From Bacteroidia bacterium (GTDB lineage: Bacteria; Bacteroidota; Bacteroidia; Bacteroidales; Azobacteroidaceae): a stretch of 64,000 nucleotides of DNA. The stretch's first letter is position 1, and each line of letters begins with the position of its first letter. The stretch spans positions 62,001 through 126,000 of the forward strand of contig BNYG01000002.1 of the NCBI GenBank assembly GCA_026000155.1, written 5' to 3'. Below, piece by piece: positions 16,528 to 23,797 of the stretch. The notes under the pieces were generated by a model. The model worked only from the letters and a program-made list of their open reading frames with translations. It ran no database searches and had not been told where the DNA came from. Made by a program: the position numbers and the translations under genes.

Positions 16528-16785
16528 TACTACACCCAGAGCAAGGCAAAAATAACGGATGCTTTCATGGTGGGGATGGCACAGGAGTATCGGTATATTA
16601 AGATGCAAGGACAAACCGATGAAGAAAAAATTTACTGCTTGGAAAATCAATTCAAACAGAAAGACAGCATCAAAATCATTCGTAAACAGGTGGAGAAATA
16701 GGAAGAACTGTTGAGAGAACAGATAGAGAAGATTGAAAGAGCGAAGAAGAACACGCAAGACGCTGAAATACTAAGGAATCTTTGA
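16528..16785 (+). pseudogene. Gene 3' fragment with coiled coil and one nonsense codon
   Basis: A reading frame with no start of its own reads KITDAFMVGMAQEYRYIKMQ, then CLENQFKQKDSIKIIRKQVEK, a TAG at 16699-16701, then EELLREQIEKIERAKKNTQD and a final TGA. The helical, heptad-like pattern continues across the TAG, which suggests one decayed coding sequence. The parent family was not recognised. Confidence 0.45.
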
Positions 16786-16880
16786 AGAAGAGTAAATAAA
16801 ATCTTCTGTTTTCTTTATATCAAAAAAATGGATTATGCAAATTTTTTGATGTGTTTTTTCCGCAATGTTAATTTATTCAG

Positions 16881-16888
16881 TATATTTG
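16881..16888 (+). promoter_or_regulatory. -7 box for the structured RNA candidate
   Basis: TATATTTG matches TAnnTTTG. A T-run (TTTTTTC) ends 20 bp upstream and could serve as -33. No start codon with a credible protein follows for more than 400 bp. Confidence 0.55.
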
Positions 16889-16895
16889 CATCGAA

Positions 16896-17123
16896 TAATT
16901 TTATTAACAAATTTTTCGAACATGACATAAAAGAAAATAATGTGCTAACAAGTACAAAATAAGACATATAAAAAATAGCGTTTTGCTATATTCTTCTATT
17001 GAAAATTCGACACTTTCAAAGTAAATTAAGAATAAGTGAACGTTCGCAGAAATGCGGACTTACTTATTTGAATTTACGGGTTGTCGAATACCTCAATAGC
17101 GGATAGTGTAAGTCCGCTTTTTT
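16896..17123 (+). ncRNA. Candidate structured RNA ending in a terminator-like stem
   Basis: Downstream of a good -7 box lies about 230 bp without a gene that folds into a rod. Nested pairings are ATTCGACA with TGTCGAAT, GTAAATT with AATTTAC, AATAAGT with ACTTATT, and TCGCA with TGCGG around a GAAA loop (about 17003-17088). A competing stem pairs GCGGACTTAC (17053-17062) with GTAAGTCCGC (17108-17117), which is followed by TTTTTTATT. An upstream ATAGC/GCTAT hairpin is also present. Size, promoter and terminator fit the 6S-like RNA of Bacteroidales, or an attenuator leader. The class is unproven. Confidence 0.5.
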
Positions 17124-17324
17124 ATTGTCAAAATTTGAAAATAAGACGACGGGCAAACCGCCACCACATATGAAACCGCATCGTAACTGTTCCTAAAAAA
17201 ACGCGAAGTGAAACTGTAAAAACACTCAAATCATATTGCAGCGAGAGCAGATAACTCGTAAAAACGGGCAAGACCTGCGAAGCCATATCAGAAGGGGAAA
17301 TAAATTATTTATTTTGTTAGTTTT

Positions 17325-17564
17325 ATGAGAATAACAATAACTTTTGAGTATCGTCAGCAAGCAAGAAATTTCGCTGGCTTCATTCATTCCAATCGTGGTG
17401 ACAGTAATGAGTATAATTACTTTGGACTTGGAGAACTCGCAACTATCGATTGGGCTTTGGGTACCACCGAACACACTTATGTCTATATTGACCGTAATCG
17501 TGTTAAGAATTTTGCCCGACTTGCTCAGGACATAGCAATGTTTGGCGGCAAAATTCACAGTTAA
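17325..17564 (+). CDS. Small protein of unknown function
   Basis: 79 residues with ordinary amino-acid composition: a beta-rich start (MRITITFEYRQQARNFAGFI), a glycine/aromatic stretch (NEYNYFGLGELATIDWAL) and a helical end (VKNFARLAQDIAMFGG). No family recognised. It follows the structured RNA candidate by 200 bp; that gap shows no further features. Coding is plausible because the composition differs from chance frames, but support is limited. Confidence 0.45.
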   Translation: MRITITFEYRQQARNFAGFIHSNRGDSNEYNYFGLGELATIDWALGTTEHTYVYIDRNRVKNFARLAQDIAMFGGKIHS

Positions 17565-17696
17565 CCTCACAAACGAATACTTGAAATTGTAATGGGAAAA
17601 GCATCAGATAGATGAAGACACCAGCGTATAGCTTTCGCAAATAGTACGAAAAATCACTTTTTGGCTCATAGTAAGTTTCGTAATCTAAAAATTCAA

Positions 17697-17738
17697 TTTG
17701 GCGGTAACTATTATTTTTTATACCTTTACCGCTAATTT
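17697..17738. repeat. Left flanking repeat of the AAA ATPase gene
   Basis: TTTGGCGGTAAC, a T-rich centre, then CCTTTACCGCTAA: an imperfect palindrome. A second copy lies immediately after the gene at 19168-19208 in the same orientation (GGCGGTAAC ... CCTTACCGCC). Confidence 0.75.
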
Positions 17739-17752
17739 GAAAACAAATTAGC
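17731..17752 (+). promoter_or_regulatory. 9-bp perfect hairpin abutting the ATPase start codon
   Basis: GCTAATTTG and CAAATTAGC pair around an AAAA loop; the last base of the stem touches the ATG at 17753. In RNA this would bury the ribosome-binding region, so it may control translation. Confidence 0.65.
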
Positions 17753-19168
17753 ATGAATAAAATTGTCGGCAGAAAAAAGGAAATAGAACTGTTACAGCGC
17801 ATTGTTGAATCGGGCGAACCGGAATTTGTTGCTGTTTACGGGCGGCGCAGGGTCGGTAAAACATTCTTAATCAAGGAGTTTTTTAATAACAATTTTACTT
17901 TTTATTTTTCAGGAAGTGAAAATGCAAGCATGAAGGCGCAATTGGAAAATTTCCAAATCGCTTTTCAAAATTATTTTAATACGACAATACCCACACCGAG
18001 AAGTTGGACCATTGCATTTGAATGGTTACGAAAAGGTATTAGTAACTCAAAAAAACGGGGAAGAAAAGTGATTTTCATTGATGAAATGCCTTGGATGGCA
18101 ACAATGGGTTCAAATTTTATTCAAGCCTTTGAGTATTGGTGGAACACTTATGCTTCGTCAAATCCGGATATTTTGCTGATTATTTGCGGCTCTTCAACTT
18201 CTTGGATGCTTACTAAAATTATTAAAAATCGGGGCGGTTTGCATAACCGGGTTACTCGTCAGATTCCGCTTCAACCCTTTACACTAAAAGAATGTGAGGA
18301 ATTTGCTACAAAACAAAAAGCGCTGATAGATACGAATCAAATACTGGATTATTATATGATTTTAGGCGGAGTTCCCTATTATTGGAAACATCTGGATAAA
18401 TCAAAAGGATTGCCGCAAAATATTGATAATCTTTTCTTTAACAATGATGCAGCCCTGAAAGAGGAATTTGCCGAAATGTTCAATTCTCTATTTAAGCACT
18501 CCGAAAAATACATGACGCTTGTAATTACACTGGGCGAAAAGCGGATGGGACTTACAAGAGAAGAAATTGTGGATTTATCTAATTTATCCGACGGCGGTTC
18601 CATTACAAAAATGCTGGAAGAATTGGAACAATGTGGTTTTATTCGTTCTTATTATGGTTTCGGGAAAAAACAACGCGACAAAATTTTTCAGTTAATTGAC
18701 TTATTTTCATTGTTTTATCTTAATTTCATTCACGGAAAAAGAAATAATGATGAGCAATATTGGACGAATAATTTCAGTACTTCAAAACACAATACATGGC
18801 GGGGTTATGCTTTTGAGCAAGTGTGTTTGTGGCATATACCGCAAATAAAACACAAACTGGGCATTTCCGGCGTATCAACCAATTATTCTTCATGGAGAAG
18901 CATGGAAAATGCTGCACAAATAGACCTCGTAATTGACCGGAATGATCGTATAATAAATCTCTGCGAAATGAAGTATTCCAAAGACGAATACACCATTACA
19001 AAGGAATACAACGACGTTCTTCGCAAAAGATACGCTCTGTTTACAGACGAGACAAAAACCCGTAAAACCGTTCATACAACAATGATTACAACTTTGGGTG
19101 TGAAGCATAATATGTACCGTGGAAATATCCAAAGCGAAGTGATATTAGACGATTTGTTTGCGATTTGA
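17753..19168 (+). CDS. AAA ATPase with C-terminal DUF234-like PD-(D/E)XK domain
   Basis: A 471-residue archaeal-type AAA ATPase. Walker A is YGRRRVGKTFLIKEFF (near residue 30), Walker B KVIFIDEMPWM, sensor ICGSSTSWM. A winged-helix segment (TREEIVDLSNLSDGGSITKMLEEL) follows, and the last 130 residues form a DUF234-type nuclease-like domain with the QIDLVIDRN ... NLCEMKY acidic/lysine motif. Proteins of this kind are common multicopy accessory ATPases of unclear role, sometimes linked to mobile DNA. Here the gene is flanked on both sides by copies of one palindromic repeat, so it may be a mobile cassette. Confidence 0.88.
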   Translation: MNKIVGRKKEIELLQRIVESGEPEFVAVYGRRRVGKTFLIKEFFNNNFTFYFSGSENASMKAQLENFQIAFQNYFNTTIPTPRSWTIAFEWLRKGISNSKKRGRKVIFIDEMPWMATMGSNFIQAFEYWWNTYASSNPDILLIICGSSTSWMLTKIIKNRGGLHNRVTRQIPLQPFTLKECEEFATKQKALIDTNQILDYYMILGGVPYYWKHLDKSKGLPQNIDNLFFNNDAALKEEFAEMFNSLFKHSEKYMTLVITLGEKRMGLTREEIVDLSNLSDGGSITKMLEELEQCGFIRSYYGFGKKQRDKIFQLIDLFSLFYLNFIHGKRNNDEQYWTNNFSTSKHNTWRGYAFEQVCLWHIPQIKHKLGISGVSTNYSSWRSMENAAQIDLVIDRNDRIINLCEMKYSKDEYTITKEYNDVLRKRYALFTDETKTRKTVHTTMITTLGVKHNMYRGNIQSEVILDDLFAI

Positions 19169-19208
19169 TTTGGCGGTAACGATGTATTTTAGATGCCTTA
19201 CCGCCAAT
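19168..19208. repeat. Right flanking repeat of the AAA ATPase gene
   Basis: A copy of the 17697-17738 element in direct orientation: TTTGGCGGTAACG, an AT-rich centre and GCCTTACCGCCAATC, with a better palindrome than the left copy. It begins at the stop codon and could also act as a weak terminator. The remaining gap to 19366 shows nothing further. Confidence 0.75.
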
Positions 19209-19366
19209 CGTTTCCCATTGTTGGCATTTACAGCTTCTCTTTTCCATTGCTGTTATTATAAAGACAATACAAAGGTAAAAGTATTATTTGTAAGCAATTC
19301 AAGTAACAAAAATAGATAATAAATTAAATAGATGCAAATAATATTTTTTGTCTTTAAAATAACGAA

Positions 19367-20104
19367 TTAATTGACTTTAGTGATATCCCCTGAACCAGCC
19401 ACCTGAGTATTCACCGATTCCGGATCCCCTTTATATTGTATATCCCCGGATCCCGAAACAGTAGCATTGAGCTTTTTATAAACGGAGGCTCTTATATCGC
19501 CGGAACCGGCAACCTGACAATCCAATTGCTGTACTAAATAATCAAAAGCGCTGATAGCGCCGGAACCGGTAACTTTAAAATCGGCACGATTGGCAGCGCC
19601 TTTCATCTCCACATCCCCGGAGCCTGCTACGAGCACTCGGATTGTTTCACAATACAAGCTGTCGGTTTTGACATTTCCCGAGCCGGTAACGGAAATTTCC
19701 ATATCCCCGGCATTCACCGCTTTTTCCAACAGCACATCGCCGGAACCTTTTACATTCACTTTGCTCAAATGCTTTGAATTGGTATAAATGACCAACCGGG
19801 AAGGATGCAAGTTGGAATCATTCTTTTGCGTAATGACCAATTGCCTGCCTTGAACACCAATTTCCAAAGAAGGAAGAATATTGTCATCGACCGTCACTTG
19901 CAAGAAGGGTTCTTCTTGTGAAATCTGCCTGTAAATCACCGTAGCCGGAAGGTCCAACAAAATTTCGTCATAATCGCTGATAGCTATTTTTTCCGTAACA
20001 ATCTGATAATTTCCTTTTACTTCTTTCCAATTATTAACTACACAAGAATGAAAAAAAGGAAAAATGATAAAACACAGGATGAATAAAGAGGTAAATCGTT
20101 TCAT
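19367..20104 (-). CDS. Head-GIN (DUF2807) lipoprotein
   Basis: A 245-residue envelope protein. KRFTSLFILCFIIFPFFHSC gives a lipoprotein signal with the lipobox Cys near residue 20. The mature part is a beta-solenoid-like head-GIN domain with repeated GSGDV/GSGNV/GSGDI turns (VKGSGDVLLE, VTGSGNVKTD, VAGSGDVEMK, VSGSGDIQYK, VAGSGDITKV). The molecular role of this family is unknown; it is common in Bacteroidota. The start ATG overlaps the stop of the MBL hydrolase gene by three bases, so the two are coupled. Confidence 0.9.
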   Translation of the reverse strand: MKRFTSLFILCFIIFPFFHSCVVNNWKEVKGNYQIVTEKIAISDYDEILLDLPATVIYRQISQEEPFLQVTVDDNILPSLEIGVQGRQLVITQKNDSNLHPSRLVIYTNSKHLSKVNVKGSGDVLLEKAVNAGDMEISVTGSGNVKTDSLYCETIRVLVAGSGDVEMKGAANRADFKVTGSGAISAFDYLVQQLDCQVAGSGDIRASVYKKLNATVSGSGDIQYKGDPESVNTQVAGSGDITKVN

Positions 20105-20895
20105 TTGGATGGATATTTCATGGATTGACAATAAGTATCGTGATAAAAAAACAGCCGGGCGCGATTTTCCCGCATTTTCTTTTTAAGTCTTATTTTTGCG
20201 GCTAAGGAATTGAGAGGATGGGTATCGTAGGCCGAAATCCAGTCGTCGGAAAGATGCGCCTTGGTGGGAATGACATCCCCGGCGAAAATACAGTTCCCTT
20301 CGTCCGAGTCAAACACAGTCACCAATTGCCCGGTCGTATGTCCTTTGTATAGAAACAGTTGAAAGCCTTCGGCCAATTCAAAATAATTGAATTCCGCCAA
20401 TTGAAGCAATCCGGCCTCAGCTACAGGCCACATATCGGCGGGACGGAAAGAATCTTTTTCCAAGCCATTCGGGTGCAAATAATTATCCCATTGGCGTTGT
20501 CCGACCCAATGTTTGGCATTTGGAAAAGTGACTTTCAAATTTCCCGCTTTATCGAAATAGGTACAGCCTCCGCAATGGTCGAAATGCAAATGGGAAAGAA
20601 TAACGTCGGTTACCTGTTCCGGTTCAAATCCGCTTTCGCGCACCAAACCGGCAATATCACGGGTGTCATAAAAACGATAATAGGAAAGTTTCTCGAAACC
20701 TTTGGTTCCGACTCCGGTATCCAGCAAAATAATTTTTTCCTCATTCCATACCAAAAGACAATTCATGGCCAATATACAGCAATTTTCTTCATCCGCCGGA
20801 TATTTCCTGCTCCATGCCTTTTTGGGTATGGCGCCGAACATAGCGCCGCCATCTGCATGAAAAAAACCGGTTACTAAAACTTTATATTGCCACAT
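20101..20895 (-). CDS. Metallo-beta-lactamase-fold hydrolase
   Basis: A 264-residue MBL-fold protein. The metal site is visible in VILSHLHFDHCGG, YKGHTTGQL, IFAGDVIP and the late FFYHDTYC. The N-terminal part has the long insertion seen in quorum-quenching lactonase-like and related MBL hydrolases (CCILAMNCLLVWNEEKIILLDTG). The substrate is unknown. The start is the ATG giving MWQYKVLVTGFF. It is first in a two-gene unit with the head-GIN lipoprotein and divergent from rfbD. Confidence 0.88.
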   Translation of the reverse strand: MWQYKVLVTGFFHADGGAMFGAIPKKAWSRKYPADEENCCILAMNCLLVWNEEKIILLDTGVGTKGFEKLSYYRFYDTRDIAGLVRESGFEPEQVTDVILSHLHFDHCGGCTYFDKAGNLKVTFPNAKHWVGQRQWDNYLHPNGLEKDSFRPADMWPVAEAGLLQLAEFNYFELAEGFQLFLYKGHTTGQLVTVFDSDEGNCIFAGDVIPTKAHLSDDWISAYDTHPLNSLAAKIRLKKKMRENRARLFFYHDTYCQSMKYPSK

Positions 20896-20901
20896 ATTTC
20901 G

Positions 20902-20909
20902 TACTTTTG
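20902..20909 (+). promoter_or_regulatory. -7 box for rfbD
   Basis: TACTTTTG matches TAnnTTTG, 17 bp before the rfbD start, within the short divergent gap to the MBL gene. Confidence 0.6.
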
Positions 20910-20926
20910 CACAAAAATACAAAATT

Positions 20927-21793
20927 ATGCCGATAAATATTCTAATTACAGGAGCAAAAGGACAATTAGGGAGCGAATTACAAGAAATTCAGGCAAAATA
21001 TCCCGAATTTAACTTTATTCCTACTGATGTGGACGAATTGGATTTGACAAAAAAAGAAGCTGTTGCAACATTTATAGACACTCATAAAATTAACTATATC
21101 ATCAATTGCGCCGCCTATACCGCTGTGGACAAAGCTGAAGACGATGTGGAATTGTGTTACAAAATCAACCGCGATGCCGTGAACAACCTGGCGGAAGCTG
21201 CCAACGGAAAAGCGAAAATCATCCATATTTCCACCGATTATGTTTTTGACGGAAAAACGACTGCGCCTTACAAAACAACAGATGCAACTCATCCGCAATC
21301 GGTTTATGGGAAAAGTAAACTCGCCGGGGAAGACGTTTTATTGGCAGCTTGTCCCGAAAGCATCATCATCCGCACCGCTTGGTTATATTCCATTTATGGC
21401 AACAATTTTGTAAAAACCATGCTTCGTCTGGGCAAAGAGCGCACGAAATTGAATGTGGTGTACGACCAAAAAGGAACGCCCACGTATGCTGCCGATTTAG
21501 CGCAAGCCATTCTCTCCGTGATTGTTCATTCGGAAAAAACACAGATTTTTCCTGCCGGAATTTACCATTACAGCAACGAAGGAGTAACGACCTGGTTCGA
21601 TTTTACGGAAAAAATCTTTCAATTAGCCGGCATAACTACTTGTACGGTACATCCGGTTACTACCGGGCAGTATCCGACGAAAGCCGCCCGCCCGCAGTAC
21701 AGCGTTTTGGATAAAACGAAAATCAAGAAAACATTTGAGATTATTGTCCCGGAATGGGAACACAGTTTAGAAAAGTGTATTGCTCGTTTGTAA
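20927..21793 (+). CDS. rfbD: dTDP-4-dehydrorhamnose reductase
   Basis: A 288-residue SDR-fold enzyme that reduces dTDP-4-keto-L-rhamnose to dTDP-L-rhamnose for surface polysaccharide. The NAD(P)-binding motif is ILITGAKGQLGSEL; the catalytic set appears as STDYVFDG and YGKSKLAGE (Tyr-x3-Lys), with RTAWLYS and the substrate loop YDQKGTPTYAADLA. Full length. The other rhamnose genes (rfbA, B, C) are not adjacent, so the gene is separate from its pathway partners here. Confidence 0.95.
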   Translation: MPINILITGAKGQLGSELQEIQAKYPEFNFIPTDVDELDLTKKEAVATFIDTHKINYIINCAAYTAVDKAEDDVELCYKINRDAVNNLAEAANGKAKIIHISTDYVFDGKTTAPYKTTDATHPQSVYGKSKLAGEDVLLAACPESIIIRTAWLYSIYGNNFVKTMLRLGKERTKLNVVYDQKGTPTYAADLAQAILSVIVHSEKTQIFPAGIYHYSNEGVTTWFDFTEKIFQLAGITTCTVHPVTTGQYPTKAARPQYSVLDKTKIKKTFEIIVPEWEHSLEKCIARL

Positions 21794-21833
21794 TCCGGTA
21801 TTTGAATTCTTTACACGATATTAAATTAGGAAA

Positions 21834-21965
21834 TTACTCCGGCTTTACAGCTACAATTTTATTGTCGCGAAGAATAATTAACTCGCTATTCTTTGCCTTT
21901 TTATCGACAAGAAGTTTTTCGTAAGCGATTTCAAGTCCCTTTAGGATTTTATCAATGCGTTTCAA
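21834..21965 (-). pseudogene. Remnant of the small zeta-partner gene
   Basis: The minus strand reads LKRIDKILKGLEIAYEKLLV followed by DKKAKNSELIILRDNKIVAV and KPE then stop, almost identical to the intact 50-residue protein at 45721-45873. The start and the first residues are missing; upstream sequence in frame belongs to no recognised gene. It sits just after the end of the AAA/PD-(D/E)XK gene. Confidence 0.75.
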
Positions 21966-21987
21966 TATATTAAGAAACGGATGATAA

Positions 21988-23577
21988 CTACGCGGTTTTC
22001 CACTCCTTGATATTGCGGGTAGCCGTGTCGAACACCACACCGATTTTCACAATCTTGCGTTTTTCGTTGGGGTCGGTTTCAAAAGGTTTTGCATAGCCCT
22101 TTGCTTCGATTTGGGCAAGCGCTTCATCGACTGTACCGGCGGAGGTTACCTTAAATTCAAACAGGTAGACCGTATCATCGGTTTTGATGATAGCGTCCGC
22201 CCGGCCGATGTTTCCGCGCACTTCTGCAAACGTAAACTCACCGAGGAGCGTCATCAGAACATAGAAAACATATTGGTACTCTTTCTCATTGCTTGTGTCG
22301 TTATGCAAATCATAAGGCAAAGCAGCAAAGAAAGAGGTCAGGCGGTTGAAAAAAGATTCCAGGTCGCCTTTGTAGAGATCGTCACTGAATCGGGTGTACT
22401 CATAGCTTGATTTATTTTGAACCGGTCGAGCGTATGAAGTAAGTAAAGACTCGGAAAAACCGCGCTGCACTTCCCCGTTTGGAAAACCTAATACATAAGA
22501 ATTGGATGTTTCACGATAGCCTTTGATCGTGAGATATCCGGTTTGAAAAAGCATAGGCGTTGCATTACCGCTTTCCCTGCGATAATCATTGATGGCGGCG
22601 GCTGAAATAGCGATTCCTTTTTCAAAGTCCAGAATATCGAATTTATTTTGCACCAATTCGTTTACTAAAAATGTCGGGGTGCCGGTTTCGTACCAATAAT
22701 CGCCAAATTTGCTCTTTGCCAAAACATTAATCGTACTAAAAGGATTATAAACACTCTGTGCGCCCGCTGAAAAGTGGTAGCCATTATATTCTTCTTTCAT
22801 CTTTTCGAGTGCTTCTCCGTAGGAACGCCCCGTTTCCTCTGCTAAAGTTTCTATTTCCGGCACAAAATTAGCCTCTAACTCCATCTGTGTAATACCGCAA
22901 ATAGTGGCATATTTTTTATTCAAAGAAATGTCATTTAACTGATTGAGGTCTGAAAATATACTGACTTTCGAGAATTTGGTCACGCCGGTCAGCAGGGCAA
23001 AGCGGATATATCTGTCGGCTCCTTTTAGTACCGAGAAAAAACCTTTTAACAGATCTCGCACCTGCTTGTTGAGTTCCGGATTGTCCATCGTTTGTGTCAG
23101 CGCCCGGTCATATTCATCAATCAGGATGACTACATTTTTACCGGTTTGCACAGCTGCCCGCTCGATGAGACCTGAAAATCGTTGTCCCAAAGACTCCTCT
23201 GTTGCGACTTTTCCCCATACATTCTCAAGTTTAGAGAGCCGGTCATTAAGAAAAGACTCTACCTGTGAAACATCGTTTGTGTAGGTGTCATTAACAAAAT
23301 CAAAAATAAACACCGGATATTTCACCCACTCCGCTTCCAATTTCTCCATTGCCAAACCGTTAAACAGCTCTTTATCCCCACGGAAATAGGCCGCGAGTGT
23401 AGATACAAGCAAACTCTTGCCAAACCTGCGCGGGCGAGAGAGGAAATTGTGGGTAGCATCATTCGCCAATTCGTAAACCAACGCTGTTTTATCCACATAG
23501 ACCCACTTCTCTAAAACCATCTTATCAAAAGTCTGTATGCCAATCGGCATCTTACGGCGGATATTCTTGTTGTTCAT
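21988..23577 (-). CDS. AAA-ATPase-like/PD-(D/E)XK nuclease-like protein
   Basis: 529 residues with the common Bacteroidota architecture AAA-ATPase_like plus C-terminal PDDEXK-type domain. KMPIGIQTFDKMVLEKWVYV opens the protein; RPRRFGKSLL is the P-loop-like motif; VVILIDEYD is Walker B; LLTGVTKFSK is the sensor. The C-terminal nuclease-like motif is GRADAIIKTDDTVYLFEFK. These genes occur in many copies per genome and have no settled function. The start is the ATG giving MNNKNIRRK; an upstream TTG is less likely. It ends next to a gene remnant and could belong to a mobile set. Confidence 0.9.
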   Translation of the reverse strand: MNNKNIRRKMPIGIQTFDKMVLEKWVYVDKTALVYELANDATHNFLSRPRRFGKSLLVSTLAAYFRGDKELFNGLAMEKLEAEWVKYPVFIFDFVNDTYTNDVSQVESFLNDRLSKLENVWGKVATEESLGQRFSGLIERAAVQTGKNVVILIDEYDRALTQTMDNPELNKQVRDLLKGFFSVLKGADRYIRFALLTGVTKFSKVSIFSDLNQLNDISLNKKYATICGITQMELEANFVPEIETLAEETGRSYGEALEKMKEEYNGYHFSAGAQSVYNPFSTINVLAKSKFGDYWYETGTPTFLVNELVQNKFDILDFEKGIAISAAAINDYRRESGNATPMLFQTGYLTIKGYRETSNSYVLGFPNGEVQRGFSESLLTSYARPVQNKSSYEYTRFSDDLYKGDLESFFNRLTSFFAALPYDLHNDTSNEKEYQYVFYVLMTLLGEFTFAEVRGNIGRADAIIKTDDTVYLFEFKVTSAGTVDEALAQIEAKGYAKPFETDPNEKRKIVKIGVVFDTATRNIKEWKTA

Positions 23578-23703
23578 TTTTCTTGAAATATTGATTACAA
23601 GCAAAGATACGTGAAAAATCTCTAATACACAAGTGGATGCAATTCATAGCTTGTTATATAACTGTTTTTTTTTAACAAAATACACATTTTCAGTAAACAA
23701 TTT

Positions 23704-23750
23704 TAGATTTGTATTGTTATCTCAAAAAGACTCTATCTACGGATAGAGTC
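23704..23750 (+). promoter_or_regulatory. Promoter and leader hairpin of the surface-protein operon
   Basis: TAGATTTG (23704-23711) matches the -7 consensus. Just downstream, GACTCTATC (23729-23737) pairs perfectly with GATAGAGTC (23742-23750) around TACG. The hairpin would lie at the 5' end of the transcript, 47 bp before the first start codon. A leader stem at this place may stabilise the long mRNA. Confidence 0.6.
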
Positions 23751-23797
23751 CTTCTGTGTGCACGACAAATTTTGATAAACATTAAAACTAAATTTAT

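Noticed and set aside
23660..23703. AT-rich stretch before the surface operon as a replication origin or attachment site
   Set aside because: No DnaA-box cluster, no integrase gene and no flanking direct repeat.
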